Under the pieces are notes generated by a model. That model made no database searches, was not told the DNA's origin, and saw only the letters and a list, made by a program, of their open reading frames with translations. The translations under genes and the position numbers were made by a program. Positions 45,089 to 53,010 of a stretch of 64,000 bases of DNA are shown here, in pieces; within the stretch, counting starts at the first letter, position 1; every line of letters starts with the position of its first letter. The stretch comes from Planctomycetota bacterium (GTDB lineage: Bacteria > Planctomycetota > JAJSAM01 > JAJVHW01). The stretch covers positions 1-64,000 of the forward strand of contig JAJRPF010000052.1 in NCBI GenBank assembly GCA_024280885.1, given 5' to 3'.

Positions 45089-45117
45089 GAGTCGAGGGCT
45101 ACGGAGGGTCGTTCAAG
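45089..45117 (-). promoter_or_regulatory. Copy B of the late-gene motif
   Basis: Plus-strand GTCGAGGGCT then ACGGAGGGTCGTTCAA; differs from copy C (52205-52235) at only two positions. In the gene's direction it reads TTGAAC, 17 bases, GACTCT, the spacing of a sigma-70-type promoter with a poor -10. It lies in the gap between the tail block and the nuclease island. Confidence 0.6.
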
Positions 45118-45182
45118 CGAGGAACGCGCTCTCGCTCCTGACGACCACGTGAGACTACGATCTGGTCACGGAAGGAGGCCGC

Positions 45183-46076
45183 ATGGCGATCTGGAAGATC
45201 AACTGCATGGAGGACCAGTGGCCGGGGCTGTGGCAGCGGTGGTTCAGATCGCAGTGCGTGGCCGTTGGCTGGCCGCCGAAGAGCGGGAAGGACTCGTTCC
45301 GCCTGGAGGGAGGTTGGACCAACGCCTCCTGGTCTCGCGCCCGCAGCGGCATCAAGAAGGTCGAGGTCGGCGAATGGGTCGTCGTCCAGCTCAAGGGGCA
45401 CCGTGTCGGACGGATGGGGCAGGTCGTCGAGAAGCTCATCCGGGATGATGAGTGGGAACCGCTCGTGCCGAAGAGCCGCGAGTGGAAGCAGGGCGAGATG
45501 GGCCGCCGCATCAACGTCCGCTGGGACCTTGCGTTGGGCCCAACGAGCCCCGACTGGGTGGTACGCCTCCCGGTCGAGGCGCAGATTCCGCGGGGCCGGT
45601 TGCGGCAGACCATCTGCACGCTCTCGGAGGAACAGTTCGGCGTGATCCGAACCGCCATGGCGGACGAGGCGAACTGGGTGAGCCTCCTGGCGCACTTCGC
45701 GTACGAACGATCACTCTCGGACTACATCGCGACGTTCCCACACCACCTCGAAGACGGCCTGGAGCCGTATCCAAACTCCGCCGTGCGGGAGCGCGTATTC
45801 GACGACCGCTCGCGGTTAGACGTCCTGCTGATCGACCGCCGTGGCACGCCGGTCGTCGTCGAGTGCAAGCAGGCGACTCCGACAGTCGAGCACCTACGTC
45901 AGTTGCGCGGATACATGAAACACCTGCGCCGCGAGACGGGGTTGCCGCCCAGAGGGATCCTCGTCCATGGCGGAGCAGCCAAGCTCCGTGACGACGTGCG
46001 CAAGTTCCTCGCGAAGCACGCAGACATGGAGATCGTCCGCTACCGTCTCGACGTGGATTTCGCTCCCTGCCGTTAG
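45183..46076 (+). CDS. EVE-like domain + PD-(D/E)XK nuclease protein
   Basis: 297 residues with a perfect AGGAGG before ATG 45183. The N-terminus (EDQWPGLWQRWFRSQCVAVG ... VVVQLKGHRVGRMGQVV) has the layout of EVE/PUA-type modified-base readers. The C-terminus has RLDVLLIDRRGTP then VVVECKQAT near 211-228, the D...E-x-K active site of NucS/DUF91-type nucleases. Reader plus nuclease suggests a modification-dependent restriction enzyme. It is inserted on the opposite strand in the phage late region. Confidence 0.7.
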   Translation: MAIWKINCMEDQWPGLWQRWFRSQCVAVGWPPKSGKDSFRLEGGWTNASWSRARSGIKKVEVGEWVVVQLKGHRVGRMGQVVEKLIRDDEWEPLVPKSREWKQGEMGRRINVRWDLALGPTSPDWVVRLPVEAQIPRGRLRQTICTLSEEQFGVIRTAMADEANWVSLLAHFAYERSLSDYIATFPHHLEDGLEPYPNSAVRERVFDDRSRLDVLLIDRRGTPVVVECKQATPTVEHLRQLRGYMKHLRRETGLPPRGILVHGGAAKLRDDVRKFLAKHADMEIVRYRLDVDFAPCR

Positions 46077-46096
46077 GCCGCCCTGCAGCCAGGAAT

Positions 46097-46567
46097 TCAG
46101 GCGATGAGGCTGCGGATCTCCGCGGCAGTGTGCAGGTCAGTCAGATCGACGCACCACGGCTCCAAGTCGTCCCACACGTAGCGACGACGGCCGGTCGTCG
46201 ATTCGGTCCTCAGCAGCGGGACTAGGTCGTCGCGCGGCACCTTGTAGACCGTGCGCACACGGAAGTCGTCGGTGAGGAGGACAGCGACCAAATGCGTGAA
46301 GTCGGCCGGGTCGCTGTCCAAGTACTGCCAGCGGTTACCGGGATCGTAGCGCTGGGTCTTGACCTGGAGGAACTCGTCCGTCGCTCTCACCGCAACGTCC
46401 CAGCCCTTCTGCGTCTGATTAGCCGCTCTCTTGCCGTCGAACAGAACCTCCGCGTACCACTCGCCGAGGTCGCCGACGAACCGGTTCGACCGTGTGACTC
46501 CGGCGGCCCGTAGAGCGGCAACCCCGTCTGCGAACGCCTGAACGGCTTGGATCTCCACGTCACTCAT
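46097..46567 (-). CDS. Small restriction-endonuclease-fold protein
   Basis: 156 residues from ATG 46567. GDLGEWYAEVLFDG (about 32-45), KGWDVAV (about 54-60) and FLQVKTQ (about 66-72) form a PD-(D/E)XK active site with Asp57 and Gln-x-Lys at 68-70. The C-terminus is beta-rich with Trp residues. No methyltransferase partner adjoins. It converges with the EVE-nuclease gene, ending 20 bases from its stop. Confidence 0.65.
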   Translation of the reverse strand: MSDVEIQAVQAFADGVAALRAAGVTRSNRFVGDLGEWYAEVLFDGKRAANQTQKGWDVAVRATDEFLQVKTQRYDPGNRWQYLDSDPADFTHLVAVLLTDDFRVRTVYKVPRDDLVPLLRTESTTGRRRYVWDDLEPWCVDLTDLHTAAEIRSLIA

Positions 46568-46685
46568 CCTCACATCCTGGCTCCAGGTGAGACGAATCGC
46601 CAGTGCCCGCGTCCGAATCAGCATCCACGATCGCGAAGGCGATGTTGGCGCGACCACGGCCTCGGGAGGCAGGATGGGGTGAGCG

Positions 46686-47924
46686 ATGCACATCTCGTCC
46701 CGTGTCTTCCAGCACCAGTTCAACCGCTTCAAGGAAGCGGTCCGCACGAACTCGACCGTGGGTGGCTTCAAGTCCTTCGATGAGGGCCTTGCCGCAGAGT
46801 GGGAGGAGTACAAACAGGACGTCCGCAACGAGGCCATCCGGCGACTCCAGTGGGACAGTTGGACGCCTTCAGACGTCGGAACGGGCGTCATCCTGGATCG
46901 AGTCGTGCAAGCCATCGAGATCAAGAAGACGGCAGTGCATCCACGGAACAACTTGGTCGAGTGGGAGGCGAAGAGTCGCAGCAAGAACAGCGTGACTCAT
47001 CTGCCGCTCGTCGCTGCGCAATCCAAGAAGCAGGCACCGCAGGAAATCGAGCAGTGCTTGTTGGACTTGTTCCAGAGCAGGGTGCCCGACGCCGAGGCGT
47101 TCGAGCGGTTCACCACACTGGTCAACCGACGGTACGAGCTCGTCGCGTACCTGTTCTTCCTGAAGGACTGGACGCGGTACATGCCGATCCGAACGACCAC
47201 GTTCGACGAGGCGTTTCGCCTACTCGAGTTCGAGCACGTCACGGCGTACAACTGCAACTGGGCCAACTACCAGACGTACAACGCGGCGATTGGGGAGATA
47301 CGGCGACTGCTTCGGGAGGTCGCCGAGCTTGACGACGTTCGGCTCATTGACGCCCACTCGTTCTGCTGGATGCTCGTGAAGTTGGAGGTGCCGCTCCCGG
47401 CGCCCAGGGCCGAGGTCCCGGTCCCCGAGGAGATCGACGTTACTCCGGACGCAACTCAGCCCCCGGAGTTCGGCCCTCGGAAGGGGCCGTTTCGCGTCGT
47501 GACTGGAGACGAGTTCGATCAACGAGACAAGGCTCGTCGCAGACTCGGCAACATCGCCCAGGATGTCGCGCTGTCGTCAGAGCGGCGTCGTCTCAAGGAG
47601 GCCGGGCACGAGGACCCGAACGAGGCTGCCGTCCCGGTCTGGGATGAGCCCGGTCGCGGCTACGACATCCTGTCTCAGGAACTCGACGGGTCGGCGCGAC
47701 ACATCGAGGTGAAGGCAACGCGACAGACGAAGGATGGCTTCTCGTTCATCGTCTCCCGGTACGAGATCGCTCAGAGTCGCGCGCTGCCGAACTACTACTT
47801 CTACCTCGTTCTCGACGCTGAGTCCGACGGCCGACGCATCATCCCGGTGGACAGCGCCGTGATCACGGAGGACTGCCTCGTTCCTCGGAACTACGTGGCG
47901 TCACTCCGGCGATCGAGCGGCTGA
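46686..47924 (+). CDS. DUF3883 nuclease-like protein
   Basis: 412 residues. The C-terminal third is DUF3883 (GYDILSQELDG, HIEVKATRQ near 338-346, then PNYYFYLVL), a PD-(D/E)XK-like domain often attached to defence proteins. The first 270 residues form an unrecognised, mostly helical domain with RYELVAYLFFLKDWTRYMP. Asp and E-x-K active-site residues are present. Its end overlaps the convergent DUF2924 stop by 24 bases. Confidence 0.7.
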   Translation: MHISSRVFQHQFNRFKEAVRTNSTVGGFKSFDEGLAAEWEEYKQDVRNEAIRRLQWDSWTPSDVGTGVILDRVVQAIEIKKTAVHPRNNLVEWEAKSRSKNSVTHLPLVAAQSKKQAPQEIEQCLLDLFQSRVPDAEAFERFTTLVNRRYELVAYLFFLKDWTRYMPIRTTTFDEAFRLLEFEHVTAYNCNWANYQTYNAAIGEIRRLLREVAELDDVRLIDAHSFCWMLVKLEVPLPAPRAEVPVPEEIDVTPDATQPPEFGPRKGPFRVVTGDEFDQRDKARRRLGNIAQDVALSSERRRLKEAGHEDPNEAAVPVWDEPGRGYDILSQELDGSARHIEVKATRQTKDGFSFIVSRYEIAQSRALPNYYFYLVLDAESDGRRIIPVDSAVITEDCLVPRNYVASLRRSSG

Positions 47925-48284
47925 GGCCGTCGCCTTCGTCCCACGCGGCGGCTTGGGCGTCGCGGGCTTCGTGTCCGTCAGCTTGAACCACAGGAAGCCG
48001 TTGATCGACTTCGCCCCCGTGATCGCGGCTGCAAGGGCCGACAGCGAGCGGTACTCCTTCCGCTCCCACCGGAACCCCTCCTCCAGCACGCTCACGCGGA
48101 TCGTGCGGCCCTTGTACTCGCGCACGAGTGTCGAGCCCGGCGCAGGGAGCCGCGGGTCACGCGCCCCCTTCGGCTTGGCGGTCTTCGTGGACCGCTTTGC
48201 CGCCGTGCTTTTGGTGGCCTTGCTGGCGGCCTCGCGGGGCGCGCGAGCCTTCTTCGTCGCCTTCGTCTGTGCGTGCTTGGTCAT
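47901..48284 (-). CDS. DUF2924 family protein (copy 2)
   Basis: 127 residues from ATG 48284 with AAGGAGG. Lys/Ala-rich tail (1-50), then the DUF2924 domain, and a Lys/Pro-rich C-terminus. About three-quarters identical to copy 1 at 730-1119 over 61 residues, including SINGFLWF. Being next to a nuclease group suggests it belongs to the inserted island rather than to the virion genes. Confidence 0.85.
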   Translation of the reverse strand: MTKHAQTKATKKARAPREAASKATKSTAAKRSTKTAKPKGARDPRLPAPGSTLVREYKGRTIRVSVLEEGFRWERKEYRSLSALAAAITGAKSINGFLWFKLTDTKPATPKPPRGTKATASAARSPE

Positions 48285-48287
48285 GTA

Positions 48288-48316
48288 GCACCTCCTTGGT
48301 CCGGACATTCGCTCTG
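48288..48316 (-). promoter_or_regulatory. Conserved leader of DUF2924 copy 2
   Basis: The same RBS block plus CGGACATTCGCTCTG (plus strand) as at 1123-1152, in the same position relative to the start codon. Confidence 0.6.
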
Positions 48317-48413
48317 GCTTCGCCGAGAGTCGAGTCGTCGCCGCCGTGAAATCGAGGAAACACAAGAGTTACAGGGGTTCGGCGAGTTGCCTTGGCGAAC
48401 GGACGAGAGGGCC

Positions 48414-48812
48414 TCACGATGCCGTCCCACAGATCCAGATCTCGTAGTCCTGGCCCGTGCGGTAGAGCCCGGTCGTCGGGTCGAAGTCCCACCGCTCGTT
48501 GATCAGGAACACGCCCTCGACCTCGAGCCCGCCTGCGGCTCCGGTGTGGCCGGAGAGCACCGCCTGGAGTGCCAGCGCCAGCGCGGTCGCCTCCGCCCGC
48601 GTCTTGGCCCACGCATCGACCTGGACGCGACGTGAGCCCGCCCCGGTCGGCCCGTCGAGCGCGTAGTCGTCGCCGCCCGCGACCTCGGTGAAGACAACGG
48701 CCGGGACTGTCGGGGACTGCGGCAGGACTTCGGTGTAGACGCGGTTCCCGGCGAGCGCCGAGACGCGCGCGTCCGATGTGAGGAGGAGCCGCAGGTACTT
48801 GCCGAGCGTCAC
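48414..48812 (-). CDS. DUF3168 tail completion protein
   Basis: 132 residues from GTG 48812, overlapping the upstream stop (GTGA). LLTSDARVSALAGNRVYTEV and RRVQVDAWAKTRAEA match DUF3168 proteins, which form the tail terminator ring joining the tail tube to the connector. Confidence 0.82.
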   Translation of the reverse strand: MTLGKYLRLLLTSDARVSALAGNRVYTEVLPQSPTVPAVVFTEVAGGDDYALDGPTGAGSRRVQVDAWAKTRAEATALALALQAVLSGHTGAAGGLEVEGVFLINERWDFDPTTGLYRTGQDYEIWICGTAS

Positions 48813-49315
48813 GACTGCAGCGCCCGGAACGACTTCTTCGAGAGTTTGCCCGACTCGGCCTGCCTGGCGAGCCGCTTGGCGGTCCGTGCGAGGGACTTCC
48901 ATAGTTCCTCGCCCACGACCTTGATCGCCGCATCCTTGTTGATCTCGAAAGCGGTGGTGAGGAAGCGGTCGGGGGCCTGTCGCGAGGTCCCGAACTCGAC
49001 GAAGCTCATGTACCAGTGCTTGGCGTCCGGTCCGATCGCGACGGCCGTCTCGCTGCGGACCGACGACTTGATGGCGCTGACCCTGATCGAGTCGGCGCCG
49101 TGGCCGATCGCCTCGGACTCGCCCTTCTTCCGCTGCCTCTGCGATCCGCGCCGCCGCGGGTCGGTGCCACGACGCGCACGCGCACGGGCGTCCTGCACCA
49201 TCGGCTTCGCCGCCTTCCTGAGCGCGGCGAGGACCACGTTGCGGCGCAGCGCGTCCGGGATCTCGCCGAGCGCCGCGTCGAGTTCCTTCAGCCCCTCGAC
49301 ATCGACGTCGATCAC
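48809..49315 (-). CDS. HK97 gp10-like head-tail protein
   Basis: 168 residues from GTG 49315 (GTGA overlap). The N-terminal helix ELDAALGEIPDALRRNVV and the AIGPDAKHWYMSFVEFGTSR segment are typical of HK97 gp10, a neck/tail-joining protein. Confidence 0.85.
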   Translation of the reverse strand: MIDVDVEGLKELDAALGEIPDALRRNVVLAALRKAAKPMVQDARARARRGTDPRRRGSQRQRKKGESEAIGHGADSIRVSAIKSSVRSETAVAIGPDAKHWYMSFVEFGTSRQAPDRFLTTAFEINKDAAIKVVGEELWKSLARTAKRLARQAESGKLSKKSFRALQS

Positions 49316-49647
49316 GACTCGCTCCCGTCCGTGCGACCACGAGCGACGATGAGGAGCGCCTCGCGCCGGCCGGCCTCGACGACGGTGACGACATCGTAGG
49401 GCCGGTCCTCGTGGACGACGCGGTGGAGCGGCGTCACGTCGGCACGCCACCGGATCGTGAAGCGCAGGTCGCCCGTCGCGACGAACTGGTGCTTGCCGAA
49501 GCCCTCGCGGCCGCCGAGCGGCTCGACGCGCGCCCACACCTCGGCAAGCGGCAGCCAAATCGTGACCGCCTGGCCCGAGTCGTCGATCTGCTCATGCCGC
49601 CGCTCCAAGCGGATCCTGCGGTCGAGCCGTCCGGCGCGAACTGCCAT
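49312..49647 (-). CDS. Head closure / head-tail joining protein
   Basis: 111 residues. LDRRIRLERR near the start and WARVEPLGGREGF in the middle match the phage head-tail joining family (SPP1 gp16/HK97 gp9 type). It plugs the connector after packaging. Confidence 0.85.
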   Translation of the reverse strand: MAVRAGRLDRRIRLERRHEQIDDSGQAVTIWLPLAEVWARVEPLGGREGFGKHQFVATGDLRFTIRWRADVTPLHRVVHEDRPYDVVTVVEAGRREALLIVARGRTDGSES

Positions 49648-49650
49648 CGT

Positions 49651-50226
49651 CTACCCCGCGAACCTGAGCACGCGGTAGGGGCCAAGAAGCCACTCTGCCG
49701 CATGCGGAATCGGCTGCATCGCGACGGGGGCAACGGTCTCCCGGTTCGCGAAGAGGGTGCCGACCACGAGGAGCACCGCGCGGCGGATCGCGTGGGGGAC
49801 CGCCGCCGGAGCTCCGTACCCACACGTGAACTCGACGCGCACAGCGCCTGGCTCCGCGCGGGCCGATGGCCATGAATTGCCGTGCGCCAGCCCGACCTCG
49901 CCCGGCGTCTCGGCTGTGCGCACCACGTAGTCGCCCGGCGGCACGGTCTGGACGACGCCGTCCTTGTCGACGTAGGCGACGCTCTCGATCGAGACGAGCG
50001 GTGGCCATGGGAGAGCGATCGCGCCGGAGGGGAACGCGTCCAGCGTGACGCGCCACTGCTGCGTCAGGAAGCGGCGGCGGCAGAATGCCTCGGCCTGCGC
50101 GGTCGCCGCCTCGACGAGTGCCTCGATCAGGTCCGACTCGTCATAGCCGTCCACGCGCAGATGGAGCCGCGTCTCGTCCAGCGTCACCACGGGTTCGGCC
50201 GGCGCCTGGATGATCGCGAGGCCCAC
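49651..50226 (-). CDS. Head-tail connector protein (gp6-like)
   Basis: 191 residues from GTG 50226. The N-terminal helical part LDETRLHLRVDGYDESDLIE and later PPLVSIESVAYVD and VRVEFTCGYG are the signature of phiE125 gp8/HK97 gp6-type adaptors, the ring between portal and tail. Confidence 0.87.
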   Translation of the reverse strand: MGLAIIQAPAEPVVTLDETRLHLRVDGYDESDLIEALVEAATAQAEAFCRRRFLTQQWRVTLDAFPSGAIALPWPPLVSIESVAYVDKDGVVQTVPPGDYVVRTAETPGEVGLAHGNSWPSARAEPGAVRVEFTCGYGAPAAVPHAIRRAVLLVVGTLFANRETVAPVAMQPIPHAAEWLLGPYRVLRFAG

Positions 50227-50229
50227 GGG

Positions 50230-50454
50230 CTACTCCCCTGCGTCGTCGGGGGCCGCGGTGGGCTGGGCTCTCGTCCGCGTCGCCCTGCGACGCTTCGGCT
50301 TGGCCGCGGGCACCGTCTCCGCGACCTCAGCGATGCACCCGGCGTGGATCAACCGCGTAGCGGTCTTGGTGTCGAGGGGCGGGCACGGAGCGCCCGGATC
50401 GACGTACCGATCCTGCGCGCGGTCGTAGAAACGCGAGATGACCTCGTAGCCCAT
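50230..50454 (-). CDS. Small phage head-region protein
   Basis: 74 residues with GGGAGGTGA before ATG 50454. Short folded N-terminus (YEVISRFYDRAQDR) and a basic Lys/Arg/Ala tail. It sits between the capsid accessory gene and the connector. Function unknown. Confidence 0.65.
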   Translation of the reverse strand: MGYEVISRFYDRAQDRYVDPGAPCPPLDTKTATRLIHAGCIAEVAETVPAAKPKRRRATRTRAQPTAAPDDAGE

Positions 50455-50481
50455 GCATCACCTCCCTGTGCGCGTGCCCGC

Positions 50482-50880
50482 CTACGGGACGTAGCGCCGG
50501 TCCCCGCGGACCACGTAGGCCGCGCCGAGCTTGGCGTTCTCGTCGATGCCCAGGACCGCGGTGACGTGCGTGAAGTCGTTCGCGCCGTCGAGGTCGAAGG
50601 GTGTCTTCTCGATCTCGACGTCGGGAGGAGCGGCCCCGCCGGCGCCCACGGACGTGACCACCGCGCCGAGGTCCTTCGCTCCCGTGCCCGCCGCGTCCTT
50701 CGCCTGCCGGAGCTGCACCGTCAGGATCTTGCCTGCCGTCACCGCGCCCGCCTTGGCGAGGACCACGAGTCGCCCGGAGTGGCGGACGTCCACCCAGGTG
50801 CCCGTGACGTCGGCGGTGCCCACGTCCTGAGGCTCCACGATGCAGTCGAAGCCCAGCGCCTCGGTCAGCTTCTTGGTCAT
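50482..50880 (-). CDS. Possible head decoration protein
   Basis: 132 residues with GAGGAG before ATG 50880. Beta-rich, of a size and position (directly after the capsid gene) usual for decoration or stabilising proteins. Segment DVRHSGRLVVLAKAGAVTAG resembles small head proteins of other siphophages. Confidence 0.6.
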   Translation of the reverse strand: MTKKLTEALGFDCIVEPQDVGTADVTGTWVDVRHSGRLVVLAKAGAVTAGKILTVQLRQAKDAAGTGAKDLGAVVTSVGAGGAAPPDVEIEKTPFDLDGANDFTHVTAVLGIDENAKLGAAYVVRGDRRYVP

Positions 50881-50925
50881 GTTCGGTCTCCTCGTCGAGT
50901 CAGCGGCGGATCAGCGGATCTCGGC

Positions 50926-52167
50926 CTACGGGACGTCGAGCGCGACGAACGGGCTGTAGGTCTGCCCGTCTTCCTGCTGGATCGGGCCGTTGAGCCACGG
51001 GCCGCCATCGACGGTCTTGAAGGCCTTCACGACGGTCTTGTTCTGCTTGAAGAGCACATGCTCGGACGCGGCAACCGTGGTCGCGACGCCGTCCTTGATC
51101 AGGTAGTAGCTCGGCACGATCAGGAGCACGTCGCCGAGCGAGCCGACAGCCGGGCTGCGGTAGTTCTTCACCACCGTGCGGCCGAGCAGCGACGCGGGCG
51201 CGCCGGTGCGCGCGTCCTCCTGCCAGATGTAGTGGCCCGCGCCGTCCTTCATCTGGCGCAACTTCGGGATGACGCGCGGGGAGACGATCCACATCGCCTC
51301 GCCGTCCTCGTGGAGTTCGGCCTCCATCTCGACGAGGTCGTCGTAGGCGATCTCGCCCGCCAGGGCGCGGTTGACCTTCTTGAGCGCGTCGCAGGCGAGC
51401 ACGCCGAGCGGCCGCGCGACGCCGTTGCCGGAGAGGAAGGCCACGTCCTCGGCGGCGAGCAGGCCGCCGCGCAGCATGCGCTCGATCAGCGAGGACGCCG
51501 AGCGCCAGTTCCGCAGCAGCTTGTCGGTCACGACGATGTGGGCCGCGACCTCCTTGGGGCTCCAGCGCGTCTCCTTGATCTTGATCCCGGTCTCGGGCTT
51601 GTCGCCACCCTCCCCGATCCAGTCCACGGCGACGCCGCCGTAGAGGTTCGAGCCGACCCCCTGGTTGAGGGACGGGAGCACCAGGTCGGCGTCGGGCGAC
51701 TCGCCGGCGGGAACGACCGTTGCGCGCGGGCGGAAGATCGCCTCGTTGGGCGTCACCTCGCGCAGGTTGGGGTTGATCTCGTCGGGGATCGCCAGGCCAC
51801 CCGCCTCGCCGGTCCCCATCTCTTGGAGCGCGAGGATGCGGGGATCGCGCGGCTGGAAGCGAGCACAGTAGACGAGCTCGCCGACGTTCTCGAAGCCGGG
51901 GTTCTCGATGCCGGGCTTCTTGGCGCGGGGCGTCTCCGTCTCTTCGGGCTGGGGCTTCGAGGGAACCGGGTCGAGGCGATCCAGGACCCCGCGCTCGCTC
52001 TCGACGAACTCCACCCGCTCGATCTGCTTCGCGAGCCCCTTGGCCTTGGCGCGCATGTCGGTGAAGGAGGCTTCCTCCTCGTCGGTGAGCTCTTCCTTCA
52101 CGGCGAGCGGCTCGAGCTGATCGACCAGCTGCTTGCGCGCCCTCTTGAGTTCCAGCACCTTCGACAT
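50926..52167 (-). CDS. HK97-fold major capsid protein
   Basis: 413 residues from ATG 52167 (GGAGG 8 bases upstream). Residues about 1-60 are a charged coiled coil, the delta scaffold domain removed by the protease. The HK97 body begins near 105 with GGLAIPDEINPNLREV and includes AEDVAFLSGNGVARPLGVL and RTVVKNYRSP. Cleavage probably occurs near 85-100. The late-gene motif lies 38-68 bases upstream. Confidence 0.93.
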   Translation of the reverse strand: MSKVLELKRARKQLVDQLEPLAVKEELTDEEEASFTDMRAKAKGLAKQIERVEFVESERGVLDRLDPVPSKPQPEETETPRAKKPGIENPGFENVGELVYCARFQPRDPRILALQEMGTGEAGGLAIPDEINPNLREVTPNEAIFRPRATVVPAGESPDADLVLPSLNQGVGSNLYGGVAVDWIGEGGDKPETGIKIKETRWSPKEVAAHIVVTDKLLRNWRSASSLIERMLRGGLLAAEDVAFLSGNGVARPLGVLACDALKKVNRALAGEIAYDDLVEMEAELHEDGEAMWIVSPRVIPKLRQMKDGAGHYIWQEDARTGAPASLLGRTVVKNYRSPAVGSLGDVLLIVPSYYLIKDGVATTVAASEHVLFKQNKTVVKAFKTVDGGPWLNGPIQQEDGQTYSPFVALDVP

Positions 52168-52204
52168 CGGGTGTTCCTCCGGGTCGGTGTCGTTCGACAA
52201 GCCC

Positions 52205-52235
52205 GAGCGTCGAGCGCTGCGGAGGGTCGTTCAAG
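52205..52235 (-). promoter_or_regulatory. Copy C of the late-gene motif
   Basis: Plus-strand GTCGAGCGCT then GCGGAGGGTCGTTCAA, upstream of the capsid gene and overlapping the protease stop by 5 bases. Reads TTGAAC, 17 bases, GACGCT on the coding strand. Only two differences from copy B. Confidence 0.6.
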
Positions 52236-53010
52236 TCGTGAGGCGAAGGACGTCGACGATGCGTCGGCGCACGGCGCGGGACGTGCCCCGGCGCGGAGGA
52301 TCGTGCGTCACGCGCGGCTCCGCGATCTCGGCGACACGCGGGGGATCGGGGAGCACGACGTCGTCCTCCGCCGCCGAGGCCGCCAGGCGCTCGGGGACGC
52401 GACGGAAGCGCGAGAGACCGAAGACCTGCGCCTTCTTCGCTCCCTTCTCGACCTCGTCCGCGAACCGCGCGGAGACGGCCTCGTCGGCCGTCATCCACCA
52501 CTCACCGCCCGCATCGGTCACGCGCTTGGACACAGCCGGGCCCCGGCGGCCAGTGCGCCGCGCGTAGGTCGTGAGCATCGCCGACCACGCCTTGTCGAGC
52601 GTCCCCGCCTGCCGGCGCATCTCCTCGGCGTCGCCCATCGCGACCGTCCACGGCCGATGGACCATGAGCATGGCGTTCTCGGCGACGACGGTGCGGTCGC
52701 CAGCCATGGCGATCAGCGAGGCGATCGACGCCGCGAGCCCGTCGATGTGGATCGTCACCTTCGCGGGGAAGCGGACCAGCGCGTTGTAGACCGCGATCCC
52801 CTCGAAGACGTCCCCACCGGGGCTGTTGATCCGCACGGTGAGTTCGGGCACCTCGCCGAGCGCGTTGAGGTCCTCGATGACCTGGCGCGCGGCGATCCCG
52901 CCGAAGAGGTCCACGCCGAGGATGTCGTAGAGGTAGAGCGTCGGCGCGGGCGCGCCTTCCTCGGCCAGCATGAGCGCGTAGCCCCTGCAATCGGTGAGCG
53001 TGGTGGTCAT
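52231..53010 (-). CDS. Prohead protease, ClpP-like
   Basis: 259 residues. ClpP fold: INSPGGDVFEG at 61-71, catalytic Ser95 in GLAASIAS, His118 in LMVHRPW. Tightly overlapping the portal gene (ATGA). It digests the scaffold domain during capsid maturation. Its C-terminus has a disordered Arg/Pro-rich tail. Confidence 0.92.
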   Translation of the reverse strand: MTTTLTDCRGYALMLAEEGAPAPTLYLYDILGVDLFGGIAARQVIEDLNALGEVPELTVRINSPGGDVFEGIAVYNALVRFPAKVTIHIDGLAASIASLIAMAGDRTVVAENAMLMVHRPWTVAMGDAEEMRRQAGTLDKAWSAMLTTYARRTGRRGPAVSKRVTDAGGEWWMTADEAVSARFADEVEKGAKKAQVFGLSRFRRVPERLAASAAEDDVVLPDPPRVAEIAEPRVTHDPPRRGTSRAVRRRIVDVLRLTT

